A stretch of 61,921 bases of DNA, taken from positions 1 through 61,921 of the forward strand of contig CAIYYA010000073.1 in NCBI GenBank assembly GCA_903930255.1, read 5' to 3'. The notes below the pieces were generated by a model that made no database searches, had not been told where the DNA came from, and saw nothing but the letters and a program-made list of their open reading frames with translations. Position 1 is the first letter of the stretch, and every line of letters begins with the position of its first letter. The stretch comes from an uncultured beta proteobacterium. GTDB lineage: Bacteria; Pseudomonadota; Gammaproteobacteria; Burkholderiales; Burkholderiaceae_C. Shown one piece after another: positions 30,036-38,788 of this stretch. The position numbers and the translations under genes are program-made.

Positions 30036-30284
30036 ATGACCACTTTGCTTGCTGACCTGCCCAATGGAGTCCACGCGACCGTGCAAGCGGTGTGTGCCAA
30101 CGATCCCCATCTGAATGAGAACCATTTGCGCCGTTTGGGTGAATTGGGTTTTTTGCCAGGTGAGCCAGTGCAGGTGCTACGGCGTGGTCCTGGTGGGCTC
30201 GAACCCTTGGCGGTGGTGGTGGGTGACACCATGTTTGCCCTGCGCCTGATGGAGGCTCGCTGCATCTCTGTCAGCCTGAACTGA
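30036..30284 (+). CDS. feoA: Ferrous iron transport protein A
   Basis: Small SH3-like cytosolic protein that assists FeoB in ferrous iron uptake. It is 82 aa from ATG 30036 (MTTLLADLPNG); the frame also opens at TTG 30024. The conserved core LRRLGELGFLPGEPVQVL and the final FALRLMEARCISV strand are typical. The TGA overlaps the feoB ATG by one base (TGATG). No clear Fur box was found in the about 100 bases upstream. Confidence 0.92.
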   Translation: MTTLLADLPNGVHATVQAVCANDPHLNENHLRRLGELGFLPGEPVQVLRRGPGGLEPLAVVVGDTMFALRLMEARCISVSLN

Positions 30285-32176
30285 TGGATGACGCAGGCAT
30301 GACACAGGGTGCTAACTCAGACAATTTGCTGCGCAGTGTGGCCTTGGTTGGCAACCCCAATTGCGGCAAAACGGCACTCTTTAACTTGCTCACCGGCGCC
30401 CGCCAAAAAGTGGCCAACTATGCCGGTGTTACGGTGGAGCGCAAGCTGGGTCAGCTGCGCTTACGCAACGACCATAGCATCACGGTGATCGATTTGCCGG
30501 GCACTTATAGCCTCTCCCCGGCGACCCCCGATGAACAGGTCACGCTCGAAGTCATTGAAGGGCGCCGTGCTGGCGAAGATGTTCCCGATGCCTTGATTGC
30601 GGTGGTTGATGCGACTAATTTGCGCATGAATCTGCGGCTTGTCTTGGAGCTCAAACGCTTGGGTCGTCCGATGCTGATTGCACTGAATATGGTCGACGCA
30701 GCGCGCTCGCGTGGCTTGGTTGTGAATAGCGCAGCCTTGGCGGCTGAGTTGGGCTGCCCGGTGGTTGAAACTGTGGCGGTGCATGCAGAGGGTCATGCAG
30801 CGCTGCTCAAGCAACTTGACAGCTGGGTTTTGCCTGAGCATCGCCCCGAAGTCACCTTGCCGCCTGAACACCCTGCAAGCACGACTGAGTTGCAAGCCGA
30901 AGTGCGGCGCATTTTGGCACTGGTGGCACCTAAAGCCCTGCCTTTGCAGCGCTTGCAATTGCGTCTGGATGCCTGGGTGTTGCACCCGGTGTGGGGGCTG
31001 GTCATTCTGGCGCTGGTGCTGTTTGCCATTTTTCAAGCCGTTTTTTCCTGGGCGAATTGGCCTATGGAGTGGATTCGTACGGCCATGGCGCTGGCTGGCG
31101 ACTGGATGCTGGCTCACATGTCACCCGGCCCGTTGAGGAGCTTGCTGGTTGATGGTGCGATTGCCGGTGCCGGCAGCGTGCTGGTGTTTTTGCCGCAGTT
31201 GCTGATTTTGTTTTTCTTCATTTTGCTGCTGGAAGACTCGGGTTACCTGCCGCGCGCTGCATTTTTGTTAGATACCTTGATGGGCAAGGTTGGCTTGTCG
31301 GGGCGCGCTTTTATTCCGCTTTTGTCGAGCTTTGCCTGTGCCGTGCCAGGCATCATGGCAACCCGCACCATTGTCAATTGGCGCGACCGTATCACAACCA
31401 TCATGGTGGCACCATTGATGACCTGCTCAGCGCGACTGCCGGTGTATGCCTTGCTGATCGGTGCCTTTATTGAGCAGCGCGATGTGGGTCCCTTTAACTT
31501 GCGCGGTTTGGTCTTGTTTACCTTGTATTTGGCAGGGGTGTTTTCTGCCATGCTGGTGGCCTGGTTGTTCAAGCGTGTTTGGCTGAAAAACCGCTACCAA
31601 CCCTTGATGCTCGAACTGCCGCCATACCGCTGGCCGGTGCTGCGCACGATTGTGCTGGGCTTGTGGGAGCGGGCACGTATTTTTATGCAGCGAGTCGGGA
31701 CCATTATTTTTGCCCTGGTGGTGCTGCTTTGGTTCTTGTCGAGCTATCCCACCCCCCCAGCTGGCGCGACGGGTGCGGCCATTGAATACAGTTTGGCTGG
31801 TCAATTGGGTCAGTCGCTCGAGCACGTTTTTAAACCCATTGGTTTTAATTGGCAAATCTCTATTGCTTTGGTGCCTGGCATGGCTGCCCGTGAAGTCGTA
31901 GTGGGCGCTTTGGGTACGGTTTATGCACTTTCTGCCACCGGCTCTGAGGTGGCGCAGCAACTCGTGCCGGTGATCGCGCACAGCTGGTCATTGGCCACTG
32001 CCTTGTCGTTGCTGGCTTGGTTTGTGTTTGCACCGCAATGCATTTCGACCTTGGCGGCGGTGCGCCGTGAGACCAACTCTTGGCGTTACCCACTGGCCAT
32101 GCTGGCCTATCAATTCACCTTGGCTTATGCGGCAGCTTTTCTTACCTATCGCTGTGCATTGTGGTTGCTGCCATGA
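30284..32176 (+). CDS. feoB: Ferrous iron transport protein B (G-protein-coupled Fe2+ permease)
   Basis: Inner-membrane Fe2+ transporter with an N-terminal GTPase. It is 630 aa, on the short side compared with the about 770 aa of the E. coli protein. G1 is GNPNCGKT (near residue 23), G3 DLPGTYSLSP, and G4 NMVD. The membrane part carries the paired gate motifs, with a visible Cys at SSFACAVPGIMATRTI and at APLMTCSARLPVY, and the later FVFAPQCISTLAAVRRET. It overlaps feoA (1 base) and the next small gene (ATGA). Confidence 0.96.
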   Translation: MDDAGMTQGANSDNLLRSVALVGNPNCGKTALFNLLTGARQKVANYAGVTVERKLGQLRLRNDHSITVIDLPGTYSLSPATPDEQVTLEVIEGRRAGEDVPDALIAVVDATNLRMNLRLVLELKRLGRPMLIALNMVDAARSRGLVVNSAALAAELGCPVVETVAVHAEGHAALLKQLDSWVLPEHRPEVTLPPEHPASTTELQAEVRRILALVAPKALPLQRLQLRLDAWVLHPVWGLVILALVLFAIFQAVFSWANWPMEWIRTAMALAGDWMLAHMSPGPLRSLLVDGAIAGAGSVLVFLPQLLILFFFILLLEDSGYLPRAAFLLDTLMGKVGLSGRAFIPLLSSFACAVPGIMATRTIVNWRDRITTIMVAPLMTCSARLPVYALLIGAFIEQRDVGPFNLRGLVLFTLYLAGVFSAMLVAWLFKRVWLKNRYQPLMLELPPYRWPVLRTIVLGLWERARIFMQRVGTIIFALVVLLWFLSSYPTPPAGATGAAIEYSLAGQLGQSLEHVFKPIGFNWQISIALVPGMAAREVVVGALGTVYALSATGSEVAQQLVPVIAHSWSLATALSLLAWFVFAPQCISTLAAVRRETNSWRYPLAMLAYQFTLAYAAAFLTYRCALWLLP

Positions 32177-32424
32177 ATGAATTTTGGCAAACGGCTGCGG
32201 TAGCGCTGTTGGTTACGGCTGCGTTTGGCTACACCACTTGGTCTTTTATGCCATGGCGCTGGCGCCAACGCATTTTGCGACGCAGCTCGCGTCAAGCAAA
32301 GTCGTCCCACTGTGCTTCTGCCTGTGCTGCGTGCCAAGGCTGTGCGTCAAACCCTGCACCTGCTGAAGCGCGGATTACCTGGCAGCCGCGTGCAAATCGG
32401 CTATCCTCCAAGGCCTCTGATTAG
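32173..32424 (+). CDS. Small FeoB-linked membrane protein with C-terminal Cys cluster
   Basis: 83 aa from ATG 32173, overlapping the feoB stop by 4 bases. One N-terminal membrane helix (AAVALLVTAAFGYTTWSF), then a basic stretch (WRWRQRILRRSSRQ) and a Cys cluster CASACAACQGC. It resembles the small Cys-rich proteins often coded after feoB in this group (DUF6587-like, from memory). The four cysteines could bind Fe or an Fe-S cluster, analogous in position but not in sequence to FeoC. Function is inferred only from linkage. Confidence 0.65.
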   Translation: MNEFWQTAAVALLVTAAFGYTTWSFMPWRWRQRILRRSSRQAKSSHCASACAACQGCASNPAPAEARITWQPRANRLSSKASD

Positions 32425-32441
32425 CCCTCTTTTTGTTGTTC

Positions 32442-33539
32442 ATGAATTTCATTACCCGCCGAATTCGCGCTGACGTGCAAGCCATGCATGCCTACCATGT
32501 GCAAAATGCCAAAGGGCTGATCAAGCTCGACGCCATGGAAAACCCGCACCGTCTGCCGCTTGAGTTGCAGGCTCGCTTGGGTCAGCGGCTGGCGGCTTTG
32601 GCGCTCAACCGTTACCCGGATGGGCGCCTCAATGAACTACGTGATGCGTTAAAAACCTATGCACAGCTGCCCCTTGGTTTTGATCTGATGTTGGGCAATG
32701 GTTCCGACGAGTTGATCAGCCTGCTGGCCTTGGCTTGCGCCGTGCCGCCAAGTGCTGAAAATGATTTCACTAAACCCTGTGTTGTGGCTCCGGTTCCTGG
32801 TTTTGTGATGTATGCCATGAGTGCGCAGTTGCAAGGGCTTGACTTTGTTGGCGTGCCCCTGACGGCCGATTTCGAGCTTGACAGAACCGCCATGCTGGCT
32901 GCGATGGCGCTGCATCAACCCGCCATCACTTATTTGGCCTATCCAAACAATCCCACTGCCAATTTGTGGGACGACGCTGCGATCGAAGCGGTCGTTCAAA
33001 CTGCCGCTGAGCAGGGCGGTTTGGTCGTTATTGACGAGGCTTATCAGCCCTTTGCCGCCAAGAGCTACATCGACCGTTTGGCACAACATCGCCACGTGCT
33101 GCTCTTGCGCACACTCAGCAAATTTGGCTTGGCGGGTATTCGGCTGGGTTACCTGATGGGCCCCAAGGATTTGATTGCTCAAATTGACAAGGTGCGCCCA
33201 CCCTACAACATCAGTGTGCTGAATTGCGAAACGGCCTTGTTTGCACTGGAAAATAAGGAAGCTTTTGAGGCTCAAGCGCTTGATATACGTGCACAGCGCG
33301 CTATTATTTTTGAAAAAGTCAGTCGATTCACGGGTGTTCACGCTTTCCCGAGCCAGGCGAATATGCTGTTGCTGCGCGTGCCTAATGCAGAAAAAACCTT
33401 TGCTGGCATGGTCGCGCGCGGGGTGTTGGTCAAGAACGTTTCTAAAATGCATCCCTTGTTGGCGAATTGCTTGCGCCTGACGGTTGGCACAGCAGAAGAA
33501 AACAGCCAAATGTTGGCGGCACTTGAGGCATCACTATGA
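32442..33539 (+). CDS. hisC: Histidinol-phosphate aminotransferase
   Basis: PLP enzyme converting imidazole acetol phosphate to histidinol phosphate. It is 365 aa from ATG 32442; TTG codons just upstream extend the frame but are less likely. Type I aminotransferase features are [13 protein letters not shown], the NGSDELI motif, YPNNPTAN, and the PLP lysine in [16 protein letters not shown] (near residue 227). The stop overlaps the hisB start (ATGA). hisG and hisD do not precede it; feoAB does. Nucleotides 33298-33322 contain an AT-rich word (GCTATTATTTTTGA) related to other copies in the window. Confidence 0.95.
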   Translation: MNFITRRIRADVQAMHAYHVQNAKGLIKLDAMENPHRLPLELQARLGQRLAALALNRYPDGRLNELRDALKTYAQLPLGFDLMLGNGSDELISLLALACAVPPSAENDFTKPCVVAPVPGFVMYAMSAQLQGLDFVGVPLTADFELDRTAMLAAMALHQPAITYLAYPNNPTANLWDDAAIEAVVQTAAEQGGLVVIDEAYQPFAAKSYIDRLAQHRHVLLLRTLSKFGLAGIRLGYLMGPKDLIAQIDKVRPPYNISVLNCETALFALENKEAFEAQALDIRAQRAIIFEKVSRFTGVHAFPSQANMLLLRVPNAEKTFAGMVARGVLVKNVSKMHPLLANCLRLTVGTAEENSQMLAALEASL

Positions 33540-34174
33540 CAAACTATCCTTTAACAGAGCTTCCCGAAACCCTGGCCGAGCGCACCCAGCGTTGTGCTGA
33601 AGTGGTGCGCAACACGGCCGAGACTGAGATCACGGTGCGTATCAACTTAGATGGCACGGGTCAGTCACGTTTGCACACTGGCATTGGGTTTCTTGATCAC
33701 ATGCTGGACCAGATCGCGCGCCACGGCATGATCGACCTCGACATTGATGCCGAGGGCGACCTGCACATCGATGCACATCACACTGTGGAAGATGTTGGCA
33801 TCACACTAGGGCAGGCGGTGTTCAAAGCCGTTGGCGACAAAAAAGGGATCCGTCGTTTTGGCAGCGCTTATGTGCCGCTGGACGAAGCCTTGAGCCGGGT
33901 GGTGATTGATTTCTCTGGCCGTCCAGGTCTGGTTATGGATGTGCCATTTACCAGTGGCGTCATCGGTAGTTTTGACACCCAATTGGTGCACGAGTTTTTC
34001 CAAGGCTTTGTCAACCACGCCCAAGTCACGCTGCATATCGACAATCTCAAAGGCAGCAATGCGCACCATCAGGCGGAATCGGTGTTCAAAGCCTTTGCGC
34101 GAGCCTTGCGTGCCGCGCTGGAGCTTGACCCGCGCGCCTTGGGGCAGATTCCATCAACCAAAGGTTCGCTCTAG
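33536..34174 (+). CDS. hisB: Imidazoleglycerol-phosphate dehydratase
   Basis: Mn-dependent dehydratase of the histidine pathway (monofunctional type, 212 aa, without the phosphatase domain found in enterics). Metal-binding motifs are [27 protein letters not shown], and [10 protein letters not shown] followed by [13 protein letters not shown]. It overlaps hisC by 4 bases and precedes hisH by 51 bases. Nothing unusual. Confidence 0.97.
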   Translation: MTNYPLTELPETLAERTQRCAEVVRNTAETEITVRINLDGTGQSRLHTGIGFLDHMLDQIARHGMIDLDIDAEGDLHIDAHHTVEDVGITLGQAVFKAVGDKKGIRRFGSAYVPLDEALSRVVIDFSGRPGLVMDVPFTSGVIGSFDTQLVHEFFQGFVNHAQVTLHIDNLKGSNAHHQAESVFKAFARALRAALELDPRALGQIPSTKGSL

Positions 34175-34225
34175 TTTTATATGAAAAATTGGCCTCTGAA
34201 GCCCGTGCATTAAGCGCGAACAGCT

Positions 34226-34909
34226 ATGAATTTTGCAGTAAATGTGGGTTCTGGTAAAACCGTTGCGGTGGTTGATTACGGCATGGGCAACCTGCGCTCG
34301 GTTTCGCAAGCGGTGCAAGCAGCTGCGGTTGGCACGGGGTTTCAAGTGATCATCACGCAAAATCCGGAGGTGGTTCGTGCAGCCCAGCGCATTGTCTTGC
34401 CAGGGCAGGGTGCCATGCCCGATTGCATGCGCGAGTTGCGTGAATCGGGTTTGCAACAGTCGGTGCTCGAAGCCGCAGCCAGCAAGCCACTGTTTGGCGT
34501 TTGTGTGGGTATGCAAATGCTGCTCGATCACAGTGCCGAAGGCAATACCCCAGGCTTGGGGCTGATCCACGGTGAAGTCATCAAATTTGACCTGATTGGC
34601 CAGTTGCAGCCCGATGGAAGTCGCTACAAAGTACCTCAAATGGGCTGGAACCAAGTTTGGCGTAACGACCACGGTGCTGCCACGCACCCAGTGTGGGGCG
34701 ATGTGCCAGACGGTAGTTACTTTTATTTTGTGCATAGTTTTTATGCCAATCCGTCAGATTCGCGCCACAGCGTAGGGGAAACCGATTACGGTCAACGCTT
34801 TAGTTCAGCCATTGCGCGTGATAATATTTTCGCAACCCAATTTCACCCCGAAAAAAGCGCTGACCACGGACTAAGCCTTTACCGCAACTTCCTCCACTGG
34901 AATCCTTGA
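34226..34909 (+). CDS. hisH: Imidazole glycerol phosphate synthase glutaminase subunit
   Basis: Glutamine amidotransferase that supplies ammonia to HisF. It is 227 aa. The triad is visible: nucleophile Cys in [13 protein letters not shown] (near residue 93), and His and Glu in [12 protein letters not shown] near the end. The opening [18 protein letters not shown] is characteristic. The first ten residues ([10 protein letters not shown]) precede the conserved strand; a later start is possible. Its partner hisF lies 3.9 kb downstream, separated by hisA and the remnant island. Confidence 0.96.
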   Translation: MNFAVNVGSGKTVAVVDYGMGNLRSVSQAVQAAAVGTGFQVIITQNPEVVRAAQRIVLPGQGAMPDCMRELRESGLQQSVLEAAASKPLFGVCVGMQMLLDHSAEGNTPGLGLIHGEVIKFDLIGQLQPDGSRYKVPQMGWNQVWRNDHGAATHPVWGDVPDGSYFYFVHSFYANPSDSRHSVGETDYGQRFSSAIARDNIFATQFHPEKSADHGLSLYRNFLHWNP

Positions 34910-34921
34910 ATATTCACCCAT

Positions 34922-34949
34922 CGTTCGGGCTGAGCCTTGTCAAAGCCTG
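34922..34949 (+). repeat. Possible short dispersed repeat unit
   Basis: CGTTCGGGCTGAGCCTTGTC plus AAAGCCTG, in the hisH-hisA gap, resembles a short word (GTTCGGGCTGAGCNTGTCGA) that I recall as dispersed in many proteobacterial genomes. Only one copy is in this window, so its repetitive nature cannot be shown here. Confidence 0.3.
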
Positions 34950-34975
34950 TTTCTTATCCTCCCCACTGAAGCATC

Positions 34976-35716
34976 ATGCTTTTAATTCCTGCAATCGATC
35001 TTAAAGACGGCCATTGCGTGCGCCTGCAACAAGGCGACATGAAACTTTCCACTACTTTCAGCGAGGAGCCCTCTGTGATGGCACGCAGCTGGGTTGACAA
35101 AGGTGCCCGACGTGTGCATTTGGTCGATTTAAATGGTGCTTTTGCAGGGCAACCGAAGAACGAAGCGGCTATTCGCAAAATTCTGAAAAATATCGGTAAT
35201 GAGGTCGATGTGCAGTTGGGTGGCGGTATTCGCGACCTTGACACCATTGAGCGCTATCTGGATGCCGGTTTGCGTTACGTCATCATCGGTACGGCCGCTG
35301 TGCGCAACCCCGGCTTTTTGCAGGATGCCTGCACCGCGTTTGGTGGCCACATCATCGTTGGCCTGGATGCCAAAGACGGCAAAGTTGCTACCGATGGCTG
35401 GAGCAAACTGACGCGCCACGATGTGGTGGACTTGGGCAAGAAGTTTGAAGACTTCGGTGTCGAGTCCATCATCTACACCGACATTGGCCGCGATGGCATG
35501 CTCACCGGTATCAACATTGAAGCCACCGTGCGGCTGGCGCAAGCCCTGACCATACCCGTGATCGCCTCCGGTGGCCTATCGAACATGGCTGACATTGAGG
35601 CGCTGTGCGCGGTTGAAGACGAAGGTATCGAAGGCGTTATCTGTGGCCGCGCCATCTACAGCGGCGACCTCGATTTTGAAGCTGCGCAGGAGCGGGCGGA
35701 TGAGTTGAATGGGTAG
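34976..35716 (+). CDS. hisA: ProFAR isomerase (phosphoribosylformimino-AICAR-P isomerase)
   Basis: TIM-barrel isomerase of histidine synthesis. It is 246 aa. Seen are the catalytic Asp in [10 protein letters not shown] (residue 8), the phosphate-binding QLGGGIRDL, the second catalytic Asp in [11 protein letters not shown], and the second phosphate loop [13 protein letters not shown]. The stop is at 35714-35716; only 26 bases later begins the broken methyltransferase, so the his operon order hisA-hisF is interrupted here. Confidence 0.97.
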   Translation: MLLIPAIDLKDGHCVRLQQGDMKLSTTFSEEPSVMARSWVDKGARRVHLVDLNGAFAGQPKNEAAIRKILKNIGNEVDVQLGGGIRDLDTIERYLDAGLRYVIIGTAAVRNPGFLQDACTAFGGHIIVGLDAKDGKVATDGWSKLTRHDVVDLGKKFEDFGVESIIYTDIGRDGMLTGINIEATVRLAQALTIPVIASGGLSNMADIEALCAVEDEGIEGVICGRAIYSGDLDFEAAQERADELNG

Positions 35717-35742
35717 ACTCTTTTTTAACTTAGGATAATTTG

Positions 35743-36380
35743 ATGGCAATAAAACATGAAATCGGGGCAGCTTATACGAATGAGTATTGCCCGATTTTCG
35801 GGGGGTGGGGGGCACTTTAATATCCACGACGGTTATGAAATAGACAAGTGCAACCAGTGTGGGTTTGTTTTTACCAAAGAAATTCCAAGTACTGACTGGT
35901 TAAAGCGGTATTACGATGACCAGTACAGTGCATATGTCAACGATGGCGTTAACAAACCCAAAAAAACATTGGCATGCAGTTGGCGTGGATTACGGCTCGG
36001 CTGCGGTCGATTATGCGCGCCTACAGGGTTTGGATGCACACGTCAGTGATGTTGAATCCATGCATTTTGCACCACAAACGTTTGATGCGGTCGTCGCCCT
36101 TCACGTCATGGAGCATGTGCAAAATTTGGAGGTGTTCATCAAGGAAATTCATCGTGTGATGAAGCAAGGTGGATATTTCTTTGCCGTGATGCCAAATATG
36201 TCGCACTACAAACCAAAACTGGCGGGTGCCAGTTGGAAGTTCTGGGGTCCACCGGGTCATCTTTGGTATTTCACTAACCACAGCCTGACGATGTTTTTGG
36301 AAAACCATGGATTTGAGGTGAAGCATTGTTCCAGCTTGTATCACCGGGCACACGTCAGGGTTTTGGCCAGGAAGAAGTGA
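35743..36380 (+). pseudogene. Broken class I SAM methyltransferase (zinc-ribbon type)
   Basis: A plausible original start is ATG 35743 with AGGA 7 bases upstream. The first frame (MAIKHEIGAAYTNEYCPIF) leaves register in the G6-T-G6 tract at 35800-35812. The next frame continues with KCNQCGFVFTKEIPSTDWL up to an A7 run near 35960. A third frame from there reads HWHAVGVDYGSAAVDYARLQ, VVALHVMEHV and the usual C-terminal half, ending at 36380. Motif I (DxGxGxG) is missing between the last two parts, so an internal deletion of perhaps 50-80 codons is inferred. It is a remnant, not a working enzyme. Confidence 0.75.
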
Positions 36381-36418
36381 TTTGAATGGCCGTGGGCAAG
36401 TAGGCTATAGTTTGCGCC

Positions 36419-36688
36419 ATGACCACCATCACCTTTGATACGCATAAATTCGTTAAAGACCTTGAGTCGGCGGGTATCCCTCCGATGCATGCTGAGGCGT
36501 TTGTGCGGGCTCAACAGGAAATTTTGTCGCAAGCACTGGAATCTACGCTCGCAACGCACAGTGACATTGATCGGGTTGAGCGAAAGTTGATTGAATTCGA
36601 TGGCGAGTTCAAAGCGATCAAATGGATGCTGGGCATCATTGTTGGCGGTGTCGTGATGCTGGTTCTCAGAGCATTTTTCCCGGTTTGA
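36419..36688 (+). CDS. DUF1640/CCDC90-like small coiled-coil membrane protein
   Basis: 89 aa, intact. The N-terminal TFDTHKFVKDLESAGIPPMHAEA pattern and a central coiled coil followed by a single C-terminal membrane helix (WMLGIIVGGVVMLVLRAFF) fit the DUF1640 family. Such proteins occur scattered in Proteobacteria, often near mobile or accessory genes; no function is established. It is one of two intact genes in the island between hisA and hisF. A hairpin overlaps its stop codon. Confidence 0.7.
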   Translation: MTTITFDTHKFVKDLESAGIPPMHAEAFVRAQQEILSQALESTLATHSDIDRVERKLIEFDGEFKAIKWMLGIIVGGVVMLVLRAFFPV

Positions 36689-36710
36689 TGTCAAGTTTCG
36701 TCTTGACATC
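36687..36710 (+). promoter_or_regulatory. Perfect 9-bp hairpin overlapping the stop of the DUF1640-like gene
   Basis: GATGTCAAG pairs perfectly with CTTGACATC around the loop TTTCGT. The stem can extend with CCGGT/ACCGG across a 2-base bulge. No T tract follows, so if it ends transcription it does so weakly; it may instead stabilise the 3' end. Confidence 0.35.
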
Positions 36711-36789
36711 ACCGGTGGTCCTTTGATTCTGAGCTTAAAGAAATTTAAAACACGCTACGCTCGATTGAACAATAAATGCGGGATAGATC

Positions 36790-37139
36790 GTGAAAGAATT
36801 TGATGTGGACGATATTCGCTGGCAGCAGCGTCTGGCCAACTATCAGCGGGCACTGGCACAACTTCAGAAGGCCGTGAAACTGCGTCAGATTACCTACGCA
36901 GTCTCGGCAATGACAGTGTGATTGCCTCAAGAGACTCGACACGCGCTGCTTTTGCTGCCGAGCTGATTCAGGATGGAGAAGCATGGATGGACATGATTCT
37001 TGGGCGTGATTTGTCGTCTCACACCTACAACCTGGACATCGCCAATGGGTTGGTAGAAAAAATCGCCGGTGTTTATGCGAGTCTTTTTGCAGACTTTGAA
37101 GCCAAAATGCTAGCGATTCAACGACGTGATGGCGCTTGA
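36790..37139 (+). pseudogene. Nucleotidyltransferase substrate-binding (HI0074-like) protein, broken
   Basis: A GTG start at 36790 reads FDVDDIRWQQRLANYQRAL and then AVKLR, typical of the HI0074 helical-bundle family. From GAT 36888 the sequence continues in another frame as DYLRSLGNDSVIASRDSTR, DGEAWMDMILGRD and SHTYN, up to TGA 37139. The helix that normally lies between (the LSxLExQGLIQxFEFTHE region) is missing, so the junction near 36887/36888 marks a frameshifting deletion of about 30 codons. It normally partners with the MNT protein encoded next. Confidence 0.72.
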
Positions 37140-37493
37140 GACCACTGCCGCAGCAAGTGCCACAGCCGATGCGCCGTTCGGCCTTTCAGTGCGTGCCTTG
37201 GAGTTGCTGCGCGGGGTGTTTTCGAGCTATTGCACGGTAGAACGAGCGGCTCCCGCGTCAAGGGCAATTATCGCAACGGCTCGGACCTTGACATCGCCCT
37301 GGAAGGCTGTGCATTGACGTTCGATGACCTGCTACACATTGAAAACGCTCTGGACGACCTCATGCTGCCTTGGGGCATTGATCTCAGTTTGCTGTCTCAC
37401 ATTGACAACCCAGCATTGTTGGATCACATCGCTCGTGTGGGTAAAAACTTATGGGTGCGGGGAAGTGGTGGTGTCGAAACTAGCCGATTGTGA
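37126..37493 (+). pseudogene. Minimal nucleotidyltransferase (MNT, HI0073-like), broken
   Basis: The first frame (from ATG 37126 or 37129) reads FGLSVRALELLRGVFSSY and then TVERA. After the junction near 37246 another frame gives GSRVKGNYRNGSDLDIALEG (the GSX10DXD polymerase-beta motif), DDLMLPWGIDLSLLSHI and HIARVGKNLW, to TGA 37493. The few residues expected just before GSR (a hydrophobic VLY-like strand end) are missing, consistent with a small deletion of about 10 bases. It overlaps the HI0074-like remnant, as in intact pairs. Confidence 0.7.
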
Positions 37494-37847
37494 GGAGCTG
37501 TCAGCCTTCTTGCTCAGGATGATGATCGGGTGACGGCAGCTATAGGCTGATACCGGCTGTAGCCGATTGCGATCTGACTCCTCTAAACCAGCCATTTGCG
37601 CTCCAGCGTCGTTAACGCGCATGGTCACACCCAGCAAAGGCTGCTGCAACAAATACCAAGTTGCCAGTAGCGTTGTACATAGACAAGCCGAGGCCTGAAC
37701 TTGTAACTGCCAGCAGTCAGTAATATTCCGAAAAGACTGTATACCAAAGTCAATACATCACTTATACTGAAATAAGAAAAATAATTTTCTAAAAATTTAT
37801 CATTGGACGCTTAAAGCCATAACAATGATTACCAAAGGTTCGCACGA
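37494..37847. other. Non-coding stretch after the MNT remnant
   Basis: 354 bases without a supported gene. TAGCCGATTGTGA at 37481-37493 recurs as TAGCCGATTGCGA at 37560-37572, and CGGCT-GT-AGCCG forms a small inverted repeat at 37554-37565. Composition becomes strongly A/T-rich from about 37720. A -10-like TATACT lies at 37763-37768, about 80 bases before the PEP-CTERM gene, without a convincing -35. The first part may be a decayed element. Confidence 0.4.
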
Positions 37848-38477
37848 ATGACGTTACTAACGACAAAAACATGCATCGCAATCGCTGCTTTGTGTGTTGC
37901 AAACCTTGCTTCAGCAGCTACATATTCCAACACATCCGTGGGTGGTATGTATGGTTTTGGCTCCCTTGGCACAACCAGCTTTGGCGAAACTTTCTCGACG
38001 AGTGGCGGCATATTGTCTGATTGGTCTTTTTATGCAAGAAGCGGAAATGCGGGCAATGTTCAACTAGTCGTGGCTAATTGGAATGGATCATATGCAGTCG
38101 GCCCTGCACTCTTTACTAGTGCGATTTCATCGTACAGCGGAGGTGCGCAAGCCCTTTCTTTTTCCAACATGAACACAACGTTGGCCGCAGGCAACTATAT
38201 TGCCTACTTGACGGTAGCAGGTGTAGTCAACCCAGCCAGTCAAGTATCCGTGGGTATATCCATGACCAATGGCGGCCTGGGCGGTAGATTCGAGTTCTTA
38301 AACTCCGGCGGGACTGACCCACTTACTTTGCAAAACAACTGGGATTCATCGGGTCTGAATTTGAATTTCAGTGCAACTATTACACCGGTTCCTGAGCCGG
38401 AAACTTACGGCATGATGCTGATGGGTCTTGGTCTGGTGGGCTGCATTGCACGTCGCCGCAAGGATAAACAAGCCTGA
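37848..38477 (+). CDS. PEP-CTERM sorting-domain protein
   Basis: 209 aa exported protein. A signal peptide ends near LASAA (residue about 24). A beta-rich, Ser/Gly/Asn-rich body follows. The C-terminus is a textbook PEP-CTERM tail: PVPEPETYGMMLMGLGLVG, then CIARRRK, i.e. the sorting motif, a hydrophobic helix and a basic end. It would be processed by an exosortase and linked to extracellular polysaccharide; the exosortase is not in this window. It lies in the A/T-rich end of the island and has its own terminator. Confidence 0.88.
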   Translation: MTLLTTKTCIAIAALCVANLASAATYSNTSVGGMYGFGSLGTTSFGETFSTSGGILSDWSFYARSGNAGNVQLVVANWNGSYAVGPALFTSAISSYSGGAQALSFSNMNTTLAAGNYIAYLTVAGVVNPASQVSVGISMTNGGLGGRFEFLNSGGTDPLTLQNNWDSSGLNLNFSATITPVPEPETYGMMLMGLGLVGCIARRRKDKQA

Positions 38478-38504
38478 TCTGATAAATACATCGACAATTG
38501 AGAT

Positions 38505-38530
38505 GGGGGCTTAGGCTCCCGTTTTACTTT
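38505..38530 (+). terminator. Rho-independent terminator after the PEP-CTERM gene
   Basis: GGGGGC-TTAG-GCTCCC (one G-T pair) followed by GTTTTACTTTTCTT. It begins 28 bases after the stop and would separate the island from hisF. Confidence 0.6.
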
Positions 38531-38788
38531 TCTTAGAGGGTGACTTTTTTAGGTTGGTCTATTGCTCAACAACTCATCCGCAATTCAATGTGCAGAAGTC
38601 GTTTTGGTAGGTAAAGTAACGGAAATCGACGAATTCGACTTCCAGCAACCTGCCGTTCGTGGCCGCCTGCAACCGCTGCCTAGCTGCTCTTGACGAGCGC
38701 TTGAACCCATCCCCCCGGTACACGGAGCAGATGCATTGGGGTAATTGGCCAACCGACGCAACCGGCAAGCCCCCTCTACAATCCCACC
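38531..38788. other. Gap before hisF with a possible near-leaderless promoter
   Basis: No supported gene is present; a 64-codon minus-strand frame (38574-38768) has no recognisable features. A good -10 word TACAAT at 38777-38782 sits only 6 bases before the hisF ATG (38789). If used, transcription would start at or very near the ATG. No Shine-Dalgarno precedes hisF and no strong -35 was found. Confidence 0.35.

Noticed and set aside
32649-33509. 286-codon minus-strand frame opposite hisC
   Set aside because: hisC has all conserved residues on the plus strand; the antisense product has no family features.
37449-37652. 67-codon minus-strand frame after the MNT remnant
   Set aside because: Overlaps the end of the remnant and a pair of direct repeats; no start signal or recognisable product. 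Kept only as part of the unexplained stretch.
38574-38768. 64-codon minus-strand frame between the PEP-CTERM gene and hisF
   Set aside because: No Shine-Dalgarno, no family, and it overlaps the probable hisF control region.
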